Shown in pieces: positions 1 through 8,528 of a stretch of 64,000 nt of DNA. Position 1 is the stretch's first letter; every line of letters begins with the position of its first letter. Origin of the DNA: Mycobacterium bourgelatii (GTDB taxonomy: Bacteria > Actinomycetota > Actinomycetes > Mycobacteriales > Mycobacteriaceae); NCBI RefSeq assembly GCF_010723575.1, contig NZ_BLKZ01000001.1, forward strand, positions 2,046,001-2,110,000. The letters are read 5' to 3'. The notes under the pieces are model-generated. The model saw only the letters and a program-made list of their open reading frames with translations. It made no database searches and was not told the DNA's origin. The position numbers were made by a program, and so were the translations under genes.

Positions 1-51
1 CTGCCCCGGTACGGCGTCAAGCCGGTCGTCATGCCCAAGCGCGGCTTCTGA
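1..51 (+). CDS. C-terminal end of an unidentified protein (partial)
   Basis: An open frame enters from the left edge and ends with TGA at 49-51, giving 16 codons that finish in PKRGF. It is too short to assign to a family. The stop lies 24 nt before the acyl-CoA carboxylase start, and both genes point the same way. The next gene seems to have its own promoter, so an operon is not required. Confidence 0.5.
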   Translation: MPRYGVKPVVMPKRGF

Positions 52-62
52 CCCCAGGGCCG

Positions 63-68
63 TACGCT
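63..68 (+). promoter_or_regulatory. -10 element for leaderless acyl-CoA carboxylase transcript
   Basis: TACGCT is followed by 7 nt and then ATG at 76. No Shine-Dalgarno sequence is visible. The spacing puts the transcription start at or next to the start codon, as in other mycobacterial leaderless genes in this window. Confidence 0.55.
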
Positions 69-75
69 ATGGCCT

Positions 76-3000
76 ATGCGGGTACCACCGCGCGATGTCG
101 AAACGACCCTTCTCATCGCGAACCGTGGCGAGATCGCCGTCCGAATCATCCGTACGGCAACCGAACTGGGGATGAACACCGTCGCGATCTACGCCGCTGA
201 CGACGCCGACAGTCCGCACGTGCATGCCGCCGACGAAGCGATCGGCGTATCTGACTACCTGGACCACGCCGCGGTCCTCGCCGCGGCCAAGGCATCTGGT
301 GCGGCACTGATCCATACCGGCTACGGGTTTCTCAGTGAGAACGCCGAATTCGCCCGTGCCTGTGCCGATGCCGGCTGCACGTTCGTCGGGCCCAGTGCCG
401 ACGTGCTGGACCTTGTCGGCAATAAGACATCGGCCCGCGCGGCAGCCGCTGCCGCCGGGGTGCCGGTGCTGGCCGCGACCGAAGGCCCGAGCAGCATCGA
501 CGACATCCGCGCCTTCTTCGCCGCCCAGGACGGCAGCATCATGATCAAGGCGCTGGCCGGCGGTGGCGGCCGTGGAATGCGAAAGGTGGACAGTCCGGAC
601 CAGATCGACGCGGCCTACCGCCAGTGCGCCGCCGAAGCGCAGTTAGGGTTCGGCAACCCAGACCTGTTCGCCGAGGCTGTCCTCAACGATGCCAGGCACA
701 TCGAGGTGCAGGTCGTGGTCGCCCCAGTGGGGCACCAAACGCGTGCGCTCGCGCTCGGCGACCGTGACTGCAGTGTCCAGCGGCGCTATCAGAAGCTCGT
801 CGAAATCGCGCCAGCGCAAGAACTTTCAGACCGGCTCCGGCGCAGCCTGCACCAGGCCGCGGTCCGCCTCTGCGCCAGGGTGGGGCTGTCCGGCGTGGCC
901 ACGGTCGAATTCCTCGTTGCCGGTGACGAGTTCGTCTTTCTCGAGATCAACCCGCGAATCCAGGTTGAACACACGGTCACCGAGGAGGTGACTGGAGTCG
1001 ACCTGGTGGCTGTGCAGCTGGAGATCGCCGGTGGTGCCTCGTATTACGAACTGGGATTGCCCGCCGGGATCGCCTCGGACGGAAGCGAGACCATCGGTGA
1101 GCCCACCGCCACGCGAGGCATCGCGATTCAGACGCGGGTCAACGCCGAGACTTTCGCCCCCGACGGCGCCGTTCTTCCGTCGGGTGGCACCCTGACAGGG
1201 TTTTCGCCGCCGAGCGGCCCGGGTGTCCGTGTGGACACCTACGCCCGGCCGGGCCTTCCGCTCAGTCCTCGCTACGATTCGTTGCTGGCCAAGGTCATCA
1301 CCCATGTGCACGGGTCGTCGTTCCCCGCCGCCGTGCGCAAGGCGCGCACCGCACTGTCCGAGTTCAGCATCGAGGGTGTCACCACGAACATCGGCTTCCT
1401 GCGAGAGTTGTTGTCGGAAGGTCAGTTTGAGTCGGGTGTCGTAACTACCGATTTCCTCGACGGAAAGCTGCCTCAGCTGGCCGCCGCGGCGCTGTCTCAT
1501 CAGCACGACGTTCGGGTGGCGGCGGTCGAGCTGCACCCGGATGAGGAAGCGCTACGCGCCCAGATGGCCGGAACCGTCGTGGAGATCGCTGCCGAAGGCG
1601 CCGAGGTAACGGGCGGTGAGCAGTTGGTCGTGCTCGAAGCGATGAAGATGCAACACGTCTTGGCCGCTCCCGCGGCGCTACGCACCGTGCGCAACCTGGT
1701 GGCGCCCGGCCAGGTCGTGGCGACCGGCGATGCACTGCTGGTCTATACCCGCACGGGTGTGTCTGCTGACGGTGAATCCGACTCTGCTGCGGTTGATCTT
1801 GACCGTCCGCGCGCCGACCTCGAAGAGGTGCGACAGCGCCACCTACTCACTCTCGACGAGGGACGCCCAGCCGCGGTGTCGAAGCGACACGAGAAGGGCC
1901 GACGCACCGCACGCGAAAACATCGCCGACTTAATAGATCCCGGCAGCTTCGTCGAATACGGCGCGCTCGCCATCGCCGCGCAACGCAGCCGACGGTCGGA
2001 AGAGGACCTGATCGTGAATACCCCGGCCGATGGCTTGGTGGCCGGTCTGGCGACGATCGGGGCGGACCGGTTCGGGCGCGCCGCCGCTGAGGCGGTAGTG
2101 GTGTCCTACGACTACACCGTGCTCGCCGGTACGCAAGGCATGCGCAACCACGCCAAGACTGACCGCGTGTTCGACCTGGCCGTTCGAAAACGCTTGCCGG
2201 TGGTGCTGTTTGCCGAGGGTGGCGGCGGGCGCCCCGGCGACACCGACGTCGGGGGCATGGCCGGACTGGATGTCCCGACCTTCAGGATGCTGGCCGCGCT
2301 CAACGGCCAGGTCCCGTTGGTGTCGATCGTTTCCGGTTACTGCTTCGCCGGAAACGCAGCGCTCGCCGGGGTATGTGACGTGATCATCGTTACTCCCGAC
2401 GCCAACATCGGGATGGGCGGCCCGGCGATGATCGAGGGCGGCGGGCTGGGGGTGTATTCCCCGAAAGTCATCGGTCCGATTGATGTCCAGCGTCGCAACG
2501 GCGTGGTAAGTCTGGTCGCACGCGACGAGGCGCACGCGGTGGCGCTCGCCAAGCAATACCTGTCGTATTTCCAGGGGGCCGTGGCCGATTGGACGGCACC
2601 GGACCCTCGCCTGGCGCGACATGTGGTTCCGGAGAACAGATTACGTGCCTACGACGTGCGTCGGGCCATCGAGTCGATCGTGGACGTGGGTTCCGTCCTG
2701 GAACTGCGCCCCGACTACGGCGTGGGTATCGTCACCGCACTGGTCCGTGTCGAGGGCGTCGCGTACGGGCTGATCGCCAACAGCAGTCACCACCTCGGGG
2801 GCGCCATCGATGCGGAGGCGTCGGATAAGGCGGCCGAGTTCCTGCAATTGTGCGAGTCGTTCCGGTTACCGGTGATTTCGCTCTGTGACACACCGGGTTT
2901 CATGGTCGGGCCGGAAGCTGAGAAAGAGGCCTCGGTACACCGGTTCGGGCGCATGTTTATCGCCGGCGCCCATTTGACGGTGCCGCTGGGAATGATCATC

Positions 3001-3309
3001 CTGCGCAAAGGCTACGGTCTGGGCGCAATGGCCATGGCGGGCGGGTCATTTCACGCACCCGAGTTCACGATCGCTTGGCCCACCGGTGAAATCGGCGGCA
3101 TGGGGCTCGAAGGTGCGGTACGGCTGGGCTTCAGCAAAGAGCTGGCCGCAGCGGCCGATGATGTTGAACGCCAAGCCCTCTTCAACAAGCTGGTCGAGGC
3201 GGCCTACCAACACGGAAAGGCGTTGCGCTCGGCCACCACCTTCGAGTTGGACGACGTGATCGACCCCGCAGAGTCCCGGGCCTGGATCACCAGGCTGCCG
3301 GGACGCTGA
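76..3309 (+). CDS. Single-chain multidomain acyl-CoA carboxylase (LCC type)
   Basis: 1077 residues with all parts of a biotin-dependent acyl-CoA carboxylase on one chain. Residues about 1-450 are the biotin carboxylase with the ATP-grasp glycine loop GGGGRG at 162-167. A biotin carrier follows with EAMKM; the lysine to be biotinylated is K524. Residues about 570-1077 are the N and C halves of the carboxyltransferase. The enzyme should carboxylate acyl-CoA using ATP and bicarbonate. Most mycobacterial carboxylases have separate AccA and AccD subunits; size and domain order here match the homohexameric long-chain acyl-CoA carboxylase described in M. avium subsp. paratuberculosis. The substrate cannot be read from sequence. 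Fatty-acid genes follow downstream. Confidence 0.9.
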   Translation: MRVPPRDVETTLLIANRGEIAVRIIRTATELGMNTVAIYAADDADSPHVHAADEAIGVSDYLDHAAVLAAAKASGAALIHTGYGFLSENAEFARACADAGCTFVGPSADVLDLVGNKTSARAAAAAAGVPVLAATEGPSSIDDIRAFFAAQDGSIMIKALAGGGGRGMRKVDSPDQIDAAYRQCAAEAQLGFGNPDLFAEAVLNDARHIEVQVVVAPVGHQTRALALGDRDCSVQRRYQKLVEIAPAQELSDRLRRSLHQAAVRLCARVGLSGVATVEFLVAGDEFVFLEINPRIQVEHTVTEEVTGVDLVAVQLEIAGGASYYELGLPAGIASDGSETIGEPTATRGIAIQTRVNAETFAPDGAVLPSGGTLTGFSPPSGPGVRVDTYARPGLPLSPRYDSLLAKVITHVHGSSFPAAVRKARTALSEFSIEGVTTNIGFLRELLSEGQFESGVVTTDFLDGKLPQLAAAALSHQHDVRVAAVELHPDEEALRAQMAGTVVEIAAEGAEVTGGEQLVVLEAMKMQHVLAAPAALRTVRNLVAPGQVVATGDALLVYTRTGVSADGESDSAAVDLDRPRADLEEVRQRHLLTLDEGRPAAVSKRHEKGRRTARENIADLIDPGSFVEYGALAIAAQRSRRSEEDLIVNTPADGLVAGLATIGADRFGRAAAEAVVVSYDYTVLAGTQGMRNHAKTDRVFDLAVRKRLPVVLFAEGGGGRPGDTDVGGMAGLDVPTFRMLAALNGQVPLVSIVSGYCFAGNAALAGVCDVIIVTPDANIGMGGPAMIEGGGLGVYSPKVIGPIDVQRRNGVVSLVARDEAHAVALAKQYLSYFQGAVADWTAPDPRLARHVVPENRLRAYDVRRAIESIVDVGSVLELRPDYGVGIVTALVRVEGVAYGLIANSSHHLGGAIDAEASDKAAEFLQLCESFRLPVISLCDTPGFMVGPEAEKEASVHRFGRMFIAGAHLTVPLGMIILRKGYGLGAMAMAGGSFHAPEFTIAWPTGEIGGMGLEGAVRLGFSKELAAAADDVERQALFNKLVEAAYQHGKALRSATTFELDDVIDPAESRAWITRLPGR

Positions 3310-3365
3310 CGGATTCAGTTGTGTCTTCAGTTGTTTTTTAGTTTTTAGTCGTTGTGCGTGGTCTG

Positions 3366-3713
3366 TTACGCGTGGCCGCTGCCGCAGCCAATGCCGGGGA
3401 GGCAACCTTCGCCGCCCGGCAGCCCGCCGGGACCCCAGAACTGTCCGCCGTTGCCACAACCGACGCCCGGGATACAGCCGGAACCGCCGGGCCCGCCGTT
3501 GGGACCCTGGTCCAAGCCGCCCGAGCCGCAGTTGCCGTTGGCGTCGCAACCGCCGCCCCCGGGTTCGTTCATCGGGACAAAGTGAGTGATGCCTGTGGTG
3601 GCCGAGGCAGGGCCGACCGCTGCCTCAGCAGGGTTTGCCGAGGCGGTAACCGTCGCTGCAGCGATAGCCCCCGCAAACACCAATGGTTTTATGAGGTTTA
3701 ATTTCGCTAACAT
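3366..3713 (-). CDS. Small secreted Gly/Cys-rich protein
   Basis: 115 residues from an ATG at 3713 preceded by AGGA. Residues 1-32 look like a signal peptide: basic residues, a hydrophobic stretch and an AEA cleavage site. The mature part is rich in Gly, Pro, Asn and Cys, with short repeated units around paired cysteines (GCxPGxGCG appears twice). No enzyme family is recognised. An upstream GTG at 3755 would add 14 residues but would spoil the signal peptide. The gene is divergent from the short-chain dehydrogenase and shares its promoter region. The cysteines could form disulfides outside the cell; that is inference. Confidence 0.7.
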   Translation of the reverse strand: MLAKLNLIKPLVFAGAIAAATVTASANPAEAAVGPASATTGITHFVPMNEPGGGGCDANGNCGSGGLDQGPNGGPGGSGCIPGVGCGNGGQFWGPGGLPGGEGCLPGIGCGSGHA

Positions 3714-3770
3714 TCCTGTCGCATACCACGTCTCAACGTGTGCAAAACCTTGCACAAGAAATCAGGCGCC

Positions 3771-4547
3771 ATGACTTCGTTGGATCTGACCGGCCGCACC
3801 GCAATCATCACCGGCGCCTCGCGAGGCATCGGATTGGCGATCTCCCAAAAACTGGCCGCTGCCGGTGCAAACGTCATCTTGACCGCACGCAAACAGGAGG
3901 CCGCGGACGCGGCCGCAGCACAGGTCGGTGACCGTGCTGTGGGCGTCGGAGCGCACGCTGTCGACGAGGAGGCCGCGCGCGGGTGTGTCGACCTTGCGCT
4001 CGAACGCTTCGGCAGCGTGGACATCCTGATCAACAACGCGGGCACGAACCCTGCCTTCGGGCCGCTGATCGACCAAGACCATGCGCGCTTTGCAAAGATT
4101 TTCGACGTCAACCTCTGGGCGCCGTTGCTGTGGACCTCGCTCGTCGTCAAGGCCTGGATGGGCGAACACGGCGGGGCCATCGTCAACACCGCCTCGATCG
4201 GCGGGCTGCACCAGTCGCCCGGAATGGGCATGTACAACACCACCAAGGCCGCATTGATCCACGTGACCAAACAACTTGCGCTGGAACTCTCACCGCGGGT
4301 GCGGGTCAATGCAATTGCCCCCGGAGTGGTGCGCACCCGCCTTGCGGAGGCGCTGTGGAAGGGCAACGAAGATCCGCTGAGCGCAACGATCGCGCTGGGA
4401 CGCATCGGCGAACCCGACGACGTAGCTGACGCGGTGGCTTTCCTGGTCTCGGATGCGGCGAGTTGGATCACCGGCGAGACGATGGTGATCGACGGCGGAC
4501 TGCTCCTCGGCGATGCGCGGGGGTTCCAGGCCCGGGGAGACCACTGA
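3771..4547 (+). CDS. fabG5: Short-chain dehydrogenase/reductase, FabG5-like
   Basis: 258 residues. The Rossmann motif GASRGIG near residues 14-20, NNAG near 90 and the YNTTK catalytic Tyr-Lys segment near 160 identify a classical SDR that uses NAD(P)H. It closely resembles M. tuberculosis Rv2766c, annotated as a 3-oxoacyl-ACP reductase, though the physiological substrate is unproven. The ATG at 3771 is preferred over the GTG at 3738 because MTSLDLTGR is the conserved beginning. The stop codon overlaps the ATG of the next gene (TGATG), so it is translationally coupled to the two acyl-CoA dehydrogenases. Confidence 0.88.
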   Translation: MTSLDLTGRTAIITGASRGIGLAISQKLAAAGANVILTARKQEAADAAAAQVGDRAVGVGAHAVDEEAARGCVDLALERFGSVDILINNAGTNPAFGPLIDQDHARFAKIFDVNLWAPLLWTSLVVKAWMGEHGGAIVNTASIGGLHQSPGMGMYNTTKAALIHVTKQLALELSPRVRVNAIAPGVVRTRLAEALWKGNEDPLSATIALGRIGEPDDVADAVAFLVSDAASWITGETMVIDGGLLLGDARGFQARGDH

Positions 4548-5731
4548 TGGGTATCGAAGACGATCTAAAGGCCCGAGTCCAAGCGCTTTTGGACGAACAT
4601 GATCCGGCCGGCACCGACCCGCGAGACTTCCTCGGCGCGCGCTTCGATGCGGGCCTGGCCTGGGTGCACTTCCCGACGGGTATAGGCGGCCTGGATCTGC
4701 CGCACACCTACCAGGCGCAGGTCGAGGCGCAATTGGCGGCCGCGGGCGCGCCGCCCGCCGGCGGTGGGCGCAACATCATCGGCATTGGCATGGCGGCACC
4801 AACCATCGCGGCCTTCGGGACCGAGGAACAGAAGCGAAAGTTTCTGCGGCCGTTGTTCACTGGCGAACACATCTATTGCCAGTTGTTCAGCGAACCGGGC
4901 GCCGGGTCGGATCTGGCCGCGGTCGCCACCCGCGCCGTCCGCGACGGTGACGACTGGGTTGTCAACGGGCAGAAGGTCTGGACGTCCATGGCGCAGCACG
5001 CGCAGATGGCGATCCTCGTCGCTCGCACCAATCCGGACGTGCCCAAACACGCTGGGCTGACGTATTTCCTGTGCGATATGACCCAGCCGGGTGTCGATAT
5101 CCGGCCGCTACGCCAGATCACCGGCGAGGCGGAGTTCAACGAGGTCTTCCTCACCGATATCCGGGTGCCCGACGCGAACCGGCTGGGCCCCGAAGGCGGG
5201 GGTTGGCGGGTGGCCACCACGACCCTGAACAACGAGCGCGTCGCCATCGGGGCGCGCACCGGGTTTCCGCGCGAAGCCGGCCACATTGGCAACGTCACCC
5301 GAGCCTGGCGTGATGATCCATCGTTGCGCAATCCGGCGATGCACGACGAGTTGATGAAGCTGTGGGTCGAGGCGGAAGTGCTGCGCCTGACCGGTGAACG
5401 CCTGCGTCAGCAGGCCGCCAGCGGTCAGCCCGGACCCGAGGGGGCCGGCATGAAAATCGCCTTCGCCCGTCTGGCGCAACGCATCTCGGGCTTCGACATC
5501 GAGTTGCACCCCGAAACCGGTTTGCACTATGACGATTGGACCCTGCGCAGAACCGAAACGGTCGACCTGATCGGTCGCGAACCTGGGTTTCGCTACCTGC
5601 GCGCCCGCGGCAACTCGATCGAGGGTGGTACCTCGGAGATTCTGCGCAACACCATCTCCGAACGAATCCTGGGTTTGCCCGGCGAACATCGTGTGGACAA
5701 GACCGTCGCGTGGAAGGACTTGCCGCGATGA
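4547..5731 (+). CDS. Acyl-CoA dehydrogenase, alpha-type subunit of a pair
   Basis: 394 residues of the acyl-CoA dehydrogenase fold: helical N-terminal domain, central beta domain with the FSEPGAGSDLA segment near 120-130, and C-terminal helical bundle ending with GGTSEILRNTISERILG, the FAD-contacting signature. The start overlaps the SDR stop, and the stop overlaps the next gene by ATGA. Adjacent coupled dehydrogenases of this shape form alpha2beta2 enzymes in mycobacteria, for example the cholesterol side-chain enzymes FadE26-FadE27 and FadE28-FadE29. The substrate here is unknown; the SDR and the carboxylase nearby suggest acyl-CoA degradation. Confidence 0.9.
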   Translation: MGIEDDLKARVQALLDEHDPAGTDPRDFLGARFDAGLAWVHFPTGIGGLDLPHTYQAQVEAQLAAAGAPPAGGGRNIIGIGMAAPTIAAFGTEEQKRKFLRPLFTGEHIYCQLFSEPGAGSDLAAVATRAVRDGDDWVVNGQKVWTSMAQHAQMAILVARTNPDVPKHAGLTYFLCDMTQPGVDIRPLRQITGEAEFNEVFLTDIRVPDANRLGPEGGGWRVATTTLNNERVAIGARTGFPREAGHIGNVTRAWRDDPSLRNPAMHDELMKLWVEAEVLRLTGERLRQQAASGQPGPEGAGMKIAFARLAQRISGFDIELHPETGLHYDDWTLRRTETVDLIGREPGFRYLRARGNSIEGGTSEILRNTISERILGLPGEHRVDKTVAWKDLPR

Positions 5732-6825
5732 GCGCCGGAGACTTGTTGTATTCCGACACCGAAGAGGCGTTGCGTGCCAGCGTTCGGCAACTGTTCGCCG
5801 ACCGATGCCCACCGGAGACGCTCAACAAGGCGTACGACACGCCGCCGCATGACTTTTCAGCGGTGTGGCGCACGCTGGCCGCCGAGCTCGGGGTAGCGGG
5901 GCTGTTGGTGCCCGAATCCCTCGGCGGAGCGGGGGCGAGCGCACGTGAAGCCGCCGTCGTCATGGAGGAGATCGGCCGCGCGGTTGCGCCGGTGCCGTTC
6001 CTGTCCAGCGCGGTACTCGCGACGGTTGCATTGCTGCGGACCGGCGAAACGGAAACGATGTCGGCACTGGCCGAGGGAGCCGTCACAGCGGCGCTGGTGG
6101 TGCCGCTGTCCACCGCGCCTGGCGACGCGGTCTCCGGCATACGCAACGGCGCCGACGGCCTTACCGGCACGGTAGGCAGCGTCGCCGGCGCCGCCGAGGC
6201 CGACGTCTTGGTGGTGCCGGTCGCCGGACCGGACGGGGTGGAACTGCACACCGTGGCCTGCGGCGCTGCGGGCGTTGATATTTCCCCGCGGCTGGCGTTG
6301 GACATGACCAGACCCCTTGCGGATGTCCAATTTTCGGGTGCGTCCTCGACGCGGGTGGGTTCCGCGGACGGTGCCGTGCAGGCGGCGCTGCAGACCGGCG
6401 CGGCGCTGCTCGCTTCTGAGCAGCTCGGCGTGGCGCAGTGGTGCTTCGACACCACGCTGGCCTACGCCAAGGAGCGCAAGCAGTTCGGCCGCGAGATCGG
6501 CTCGTATCAGGCCATCAAGCACCGGCTCGCGGATCTGTGGTTCGAGGTCAGTTCGGCCACGGCGGCGGCTCGGTACGCCGCCGACACGGCCGCGCGCGGT
6601 GACGAGGACGCGGCCATCGCGGCCGCCCTCGCGCAGTCGTTCTGCAGCGACATCGCGGTGCACGCGGCCGAAGAGTGCGTACAGCTGCATGGCGGTATCG
6701 GGATGACCTGGGAGTATCCCGCGCACTTGTACCTCAAGCGGGCAAAGAGCGACCAGCTCGCGCTGGGCACCGCCTACCGGCACCGCTCCCGCCTGGGCGA
6801 CTTGGTCGACCTACCGCCCTCTTAA
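5728..6825 (+). CDS. Acyl-CoA dehydrogenase, beta-type subunit of a pair
   Basis: 365 residues, acyl-CoA dehydrogenase family, starting with ATG inside the previous stop (ATGA overlap). The conserved YAKERKQFGREIGSYQAIKH region is present, but the C-terminus ends GTAYRHRSRLGDLVDL and lacks the GGTSEI-type segment of its partner. That asymmetry is typical of heteromeric mycobacterial pairs, where only the alpha/beta interface makes a complete FAD and active site. It probably works only with the preceding subunit. It ends 68 nt before the convergent dienelactone hydrolase stop. Confidence 0.88.
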   Translation: MSAGDLLYSDTEEALRASVRQLFADRCPPETLNKAYDTPPHDFSAVWRTLAAELGVAGLLVPESLGGAGASAREAAVVMEEIGRAVAPVPFLSSAVLATVALLRTGETETMSALAEGAVTAALVVPLSTAPGDAVSGIRNGADGLTGTVGSVAGAAEADVLVVPVAGPDGVELHTVACGAAGVDISPRLALDMTRPLADVQFSGASSTRVGSADGAVQAALQTGAALLASEQLGVAQWCFDTTLAYAKERKQFGREIGSYQAIKHRLADLWFEVSSATAAARYAADTAARGDEDAAIAAALAQSFCSDIAVHAAEECVQLHGGIGMTWEYPAHLYLKRAKSDQLALGTAYRHRSRLGDLVDLPPS

Positions 6826-6829
6826 CGCC

Positions 6830-6885
6830 GAGCAGACGCAAACTTGTACGCTCCCGGCGGAAACTGTACGAGTTTGCGTCTGCTC
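6830..6885. repeat. Long inverted repeat between convergent genes
   Basis: Left arm 6830-6849 and right arm 6866-6885 are 20 nt each, with a single mismatch that still allows a G-U pair, and a 16-nt loop. The arms contain GAGCAGACGCAAAC and its complement. It lies between two converging stop codons and could stop transcription from both sides. There is no T-run, so an intrinsic terminator of the E. coli type is not certain. Confidence 0.7.
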
Positions 6886-6892
6886 GCGAGGG

Positions 6893-7630
6893 TCAGGCGA
6901 GGGCCGAGCGGAAGGTTTCGGTCATCGCGGCCCAGTGCCGCTCGGCCGCGGCCTCGTCGTAGGGCGGGTTGTCCGGGACCGCGAAGCCGTGGGCAGCCTG
7001 GTACCACTCGAGGCGGTAGTCCACACCGGCCGCCGTCAGCGCCTTCTCCAGCTGTTCGGCGTGGTCGGCGGTGAACGACGCGTCGTTCTCGGCGCCGCCG
7101 ATGTACACCTTGGCGTTCATGCGATCGGCCAACAGGTGCGGGCTGTCGACGTTGTCGGTGACCAGGCCGCCGCCGTGGAAGGACGCCGCGGCGGCGACCC
7201 GCTCGGGAAGACGACCGGCCAGCAGGACCGAGATGCGTCCGCCCATGCAGTAGCCGCAGACGCCGAAGCGCTCACCTGACACTTCCTCGCGGCCGGCCAG
7301 GTAGTCAAAAAATGCCTCCGCATCGCGGGTGATCCGGTCCGGCGTGAGCGTGCCGATCATGGCGAAGATCCGGCCGCGCTCTTTCGGGTCGCTGAACGCG
7401 GTCGACATGTCGAACGGCGCCCACTCGCCCTCCCGGTAGTACACGTCGGGCAGCAGCACGGCATAGCCGTAGCCGGCCAGCTTGGCCGCCATCTGGTCGA
7501 AGGTGTCGCGCGCCCCGCCCGCGTCGGGGAACATGACCACACCGGGCCAGGGGCCGGTGCCGTCGGGAGTGAACAGCTGAACGGGGCACTCGCCGTCCGG
7601 AGTGGTGACGCTGTCGGTGATTTTCGGCAT
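6893..7630 (-). CDS. Dienelactone hydrolase family protein
   Basis: 245 residues, alpha/beta hydrolase of the dienelactone hydrolase type. The nucleophile motif is GYCMGG, so the triad is Cys-Asp-His; the histidine is in the AAHGF segment near the C-terminus, and the aspartate is probably in GGAENDASF. It matches M. tuberculosis Rv2765 in opening sequence and length. Substrate unknown. The ATG at 7630 (MPKITDSV) is chosen over an upstream start that would add a basic, unconserved segment. A TAGAAC hexamer 7 nt before this ATG resembles the leaderless promoters of neighbours but lacks the final T. Confidence 0.85.
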   Translation of the reverse strand: MPKITDSVTTPDGECPVQLFTPDGTGPWPGVVMFPDAGGARDTFDQMAAKLAGYGYAVLLPDVYYREGEWAPFDMSTAFSDPKERGRIFAMIGTLTPDRITRDAEAFFDYLAGREEVSGERFGVCGYCMGGRISVLLAGRLPERVAAAASFHGGGLVTDNVDSPHLLADRMNAKVYIGGAENDASFTADHAEQLEKALTAAGVDYRLEWYQAAHGFAVPDNPPYDEAAAERHWAAMTETFRSALA

Positions 7631-7715
7631 GGCACCCGTTCTACTCCTGCCTCCCCGACTCAAACTAACTGCGTCGACCCGCCGCGCCCGGCTTCGCCGC
7701 GCTCGCGATCGCCGC

Positions 7716-7721
7716 TAAGCT
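7716..7721 (+). promoter_or_regulatory. -10 element for leaderless thyA transcript
   Basis: TAAGCT is followed by 6 nt and then GTG at 7728. No Shine-Dalgarno sequence is present. Confidence 0.6.
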
Positions 7722-7727
7722 GACCGC

Positions 7728-8528
7728 GTGCCAATCGCCACACCCTACGAGGACCTGCTGCGCCTGGTACTCGAAACGGGAGTCGCCAAATCCGACCGCA
7801 CCGGCACTGGGACCCGCAGCCTGTTCGGCCAGCAGATTCGCTATGACCTGTCGGCCGGCTTCCCACTCCTGACCACCAAGAAGGTTCACTTCAAGTCCGT
7901 GGTGTATGAGTTGCTGTGGTTCCTGCGCGGCGACTCCAACGTCGGCTGGCTGCACGAGCACGGGGTCACCATCTGGGACGAATGGGCCAGTGAGACAGGC
8001 GATCTCGGCCCGGTCTACGGCGTGCAGTGGCGGTCGTGGCCCACGCCGTCGGGTGAACACATCGACCAGATCAGCGCGGCGCTGGATTTGCTGCGCACCG
8101 ACCCCGATTCCCGGCGCATCATCGTCTCCGCCTGGAACGTCGGCGAAATCCCGCGGATGGCGCTGCCGCCGTGCCATGCGTTCTTCCAGTTCTACGTCGC
8201 CGAAGGACGGCTCAGCTGCCAGCTGTACCAGCGCAGCGCCGACCTGTTCCTCGGGGTGCCGTTCAACATCGCCAGCTACGCGCTCCTCACGCACATGATG
8301 GCCGCTCAGGCCGGCCTGGACGTAGGCGAGTTCGTGTGGACCGGAGGCGACTGCCACATCTACGACAACCACGTCGAGCAGGTCCGGCTACAGCTCAGCC
8401 GCGATCCGCGGCCGTACCCGGAACTCTTTCTCGCGCAACGGGACTCGATTTTCGACTACACTTACGAGGACGTCGTCGTCAAGAATTACGACCCGCATCC
8501 GGCGATCAAGGCTCCCGTCGCGGTATGA
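7728..8528 (+). CDS. thyA: Thymidylate synthase ThyA
   Basis: 266 residues. It methylates dUMP to dTMP with methylene-tetrahydrofolate and releases dihydrofolate, which the next gene product recycles. The catalytic cysteine is in MALPPCHAFFQF, followed by the conserved QRSADLFLGVPFNI and DxHIYxNH (GDCHIYDNH) motifs. GTG start with a leaderless-type promoter. It overlaps dfrA by ATGA, so the two are co-translated. The window also holds thyX, so two unrelated thymidylate synthases are encoded 5 kb apart, as in M. tuberculosis. Confidence 0.97.
   Translation: MPIATPYEDLLRLVLETGVAKSDRTGTGTRSLFGQQIRYDLSAGFPLLTTKKVHFKSVVYELLWFLRGDSNVGWLHEHGVTIWDEWASETGDLGPVYGVQWRSWPTPSGEHIDQISAALDLLRTDPDSRRIIVSAWNVGEIPRMALPPCHAFFQFYVAEGRLSCQLYQRSADLFLGVPFNIASYALLTHMMAAQAGLDVGEFVWTGGDCHIYDNHVEQVRLQLSRDPRPYPELFLAQRDSIFDYTYEDVVVKNYDPHPAIKAPVAV

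Noticed and set aside
826..1536. Long minus-strand open frame inside the acyl-CoA carboxylase gene
   Set aside because: It is antisense to a clear, motif-bearing gene, and its sequence is Arg/Gly/His-rich without any family pattern, as expected for shadows in high-GC DNA.
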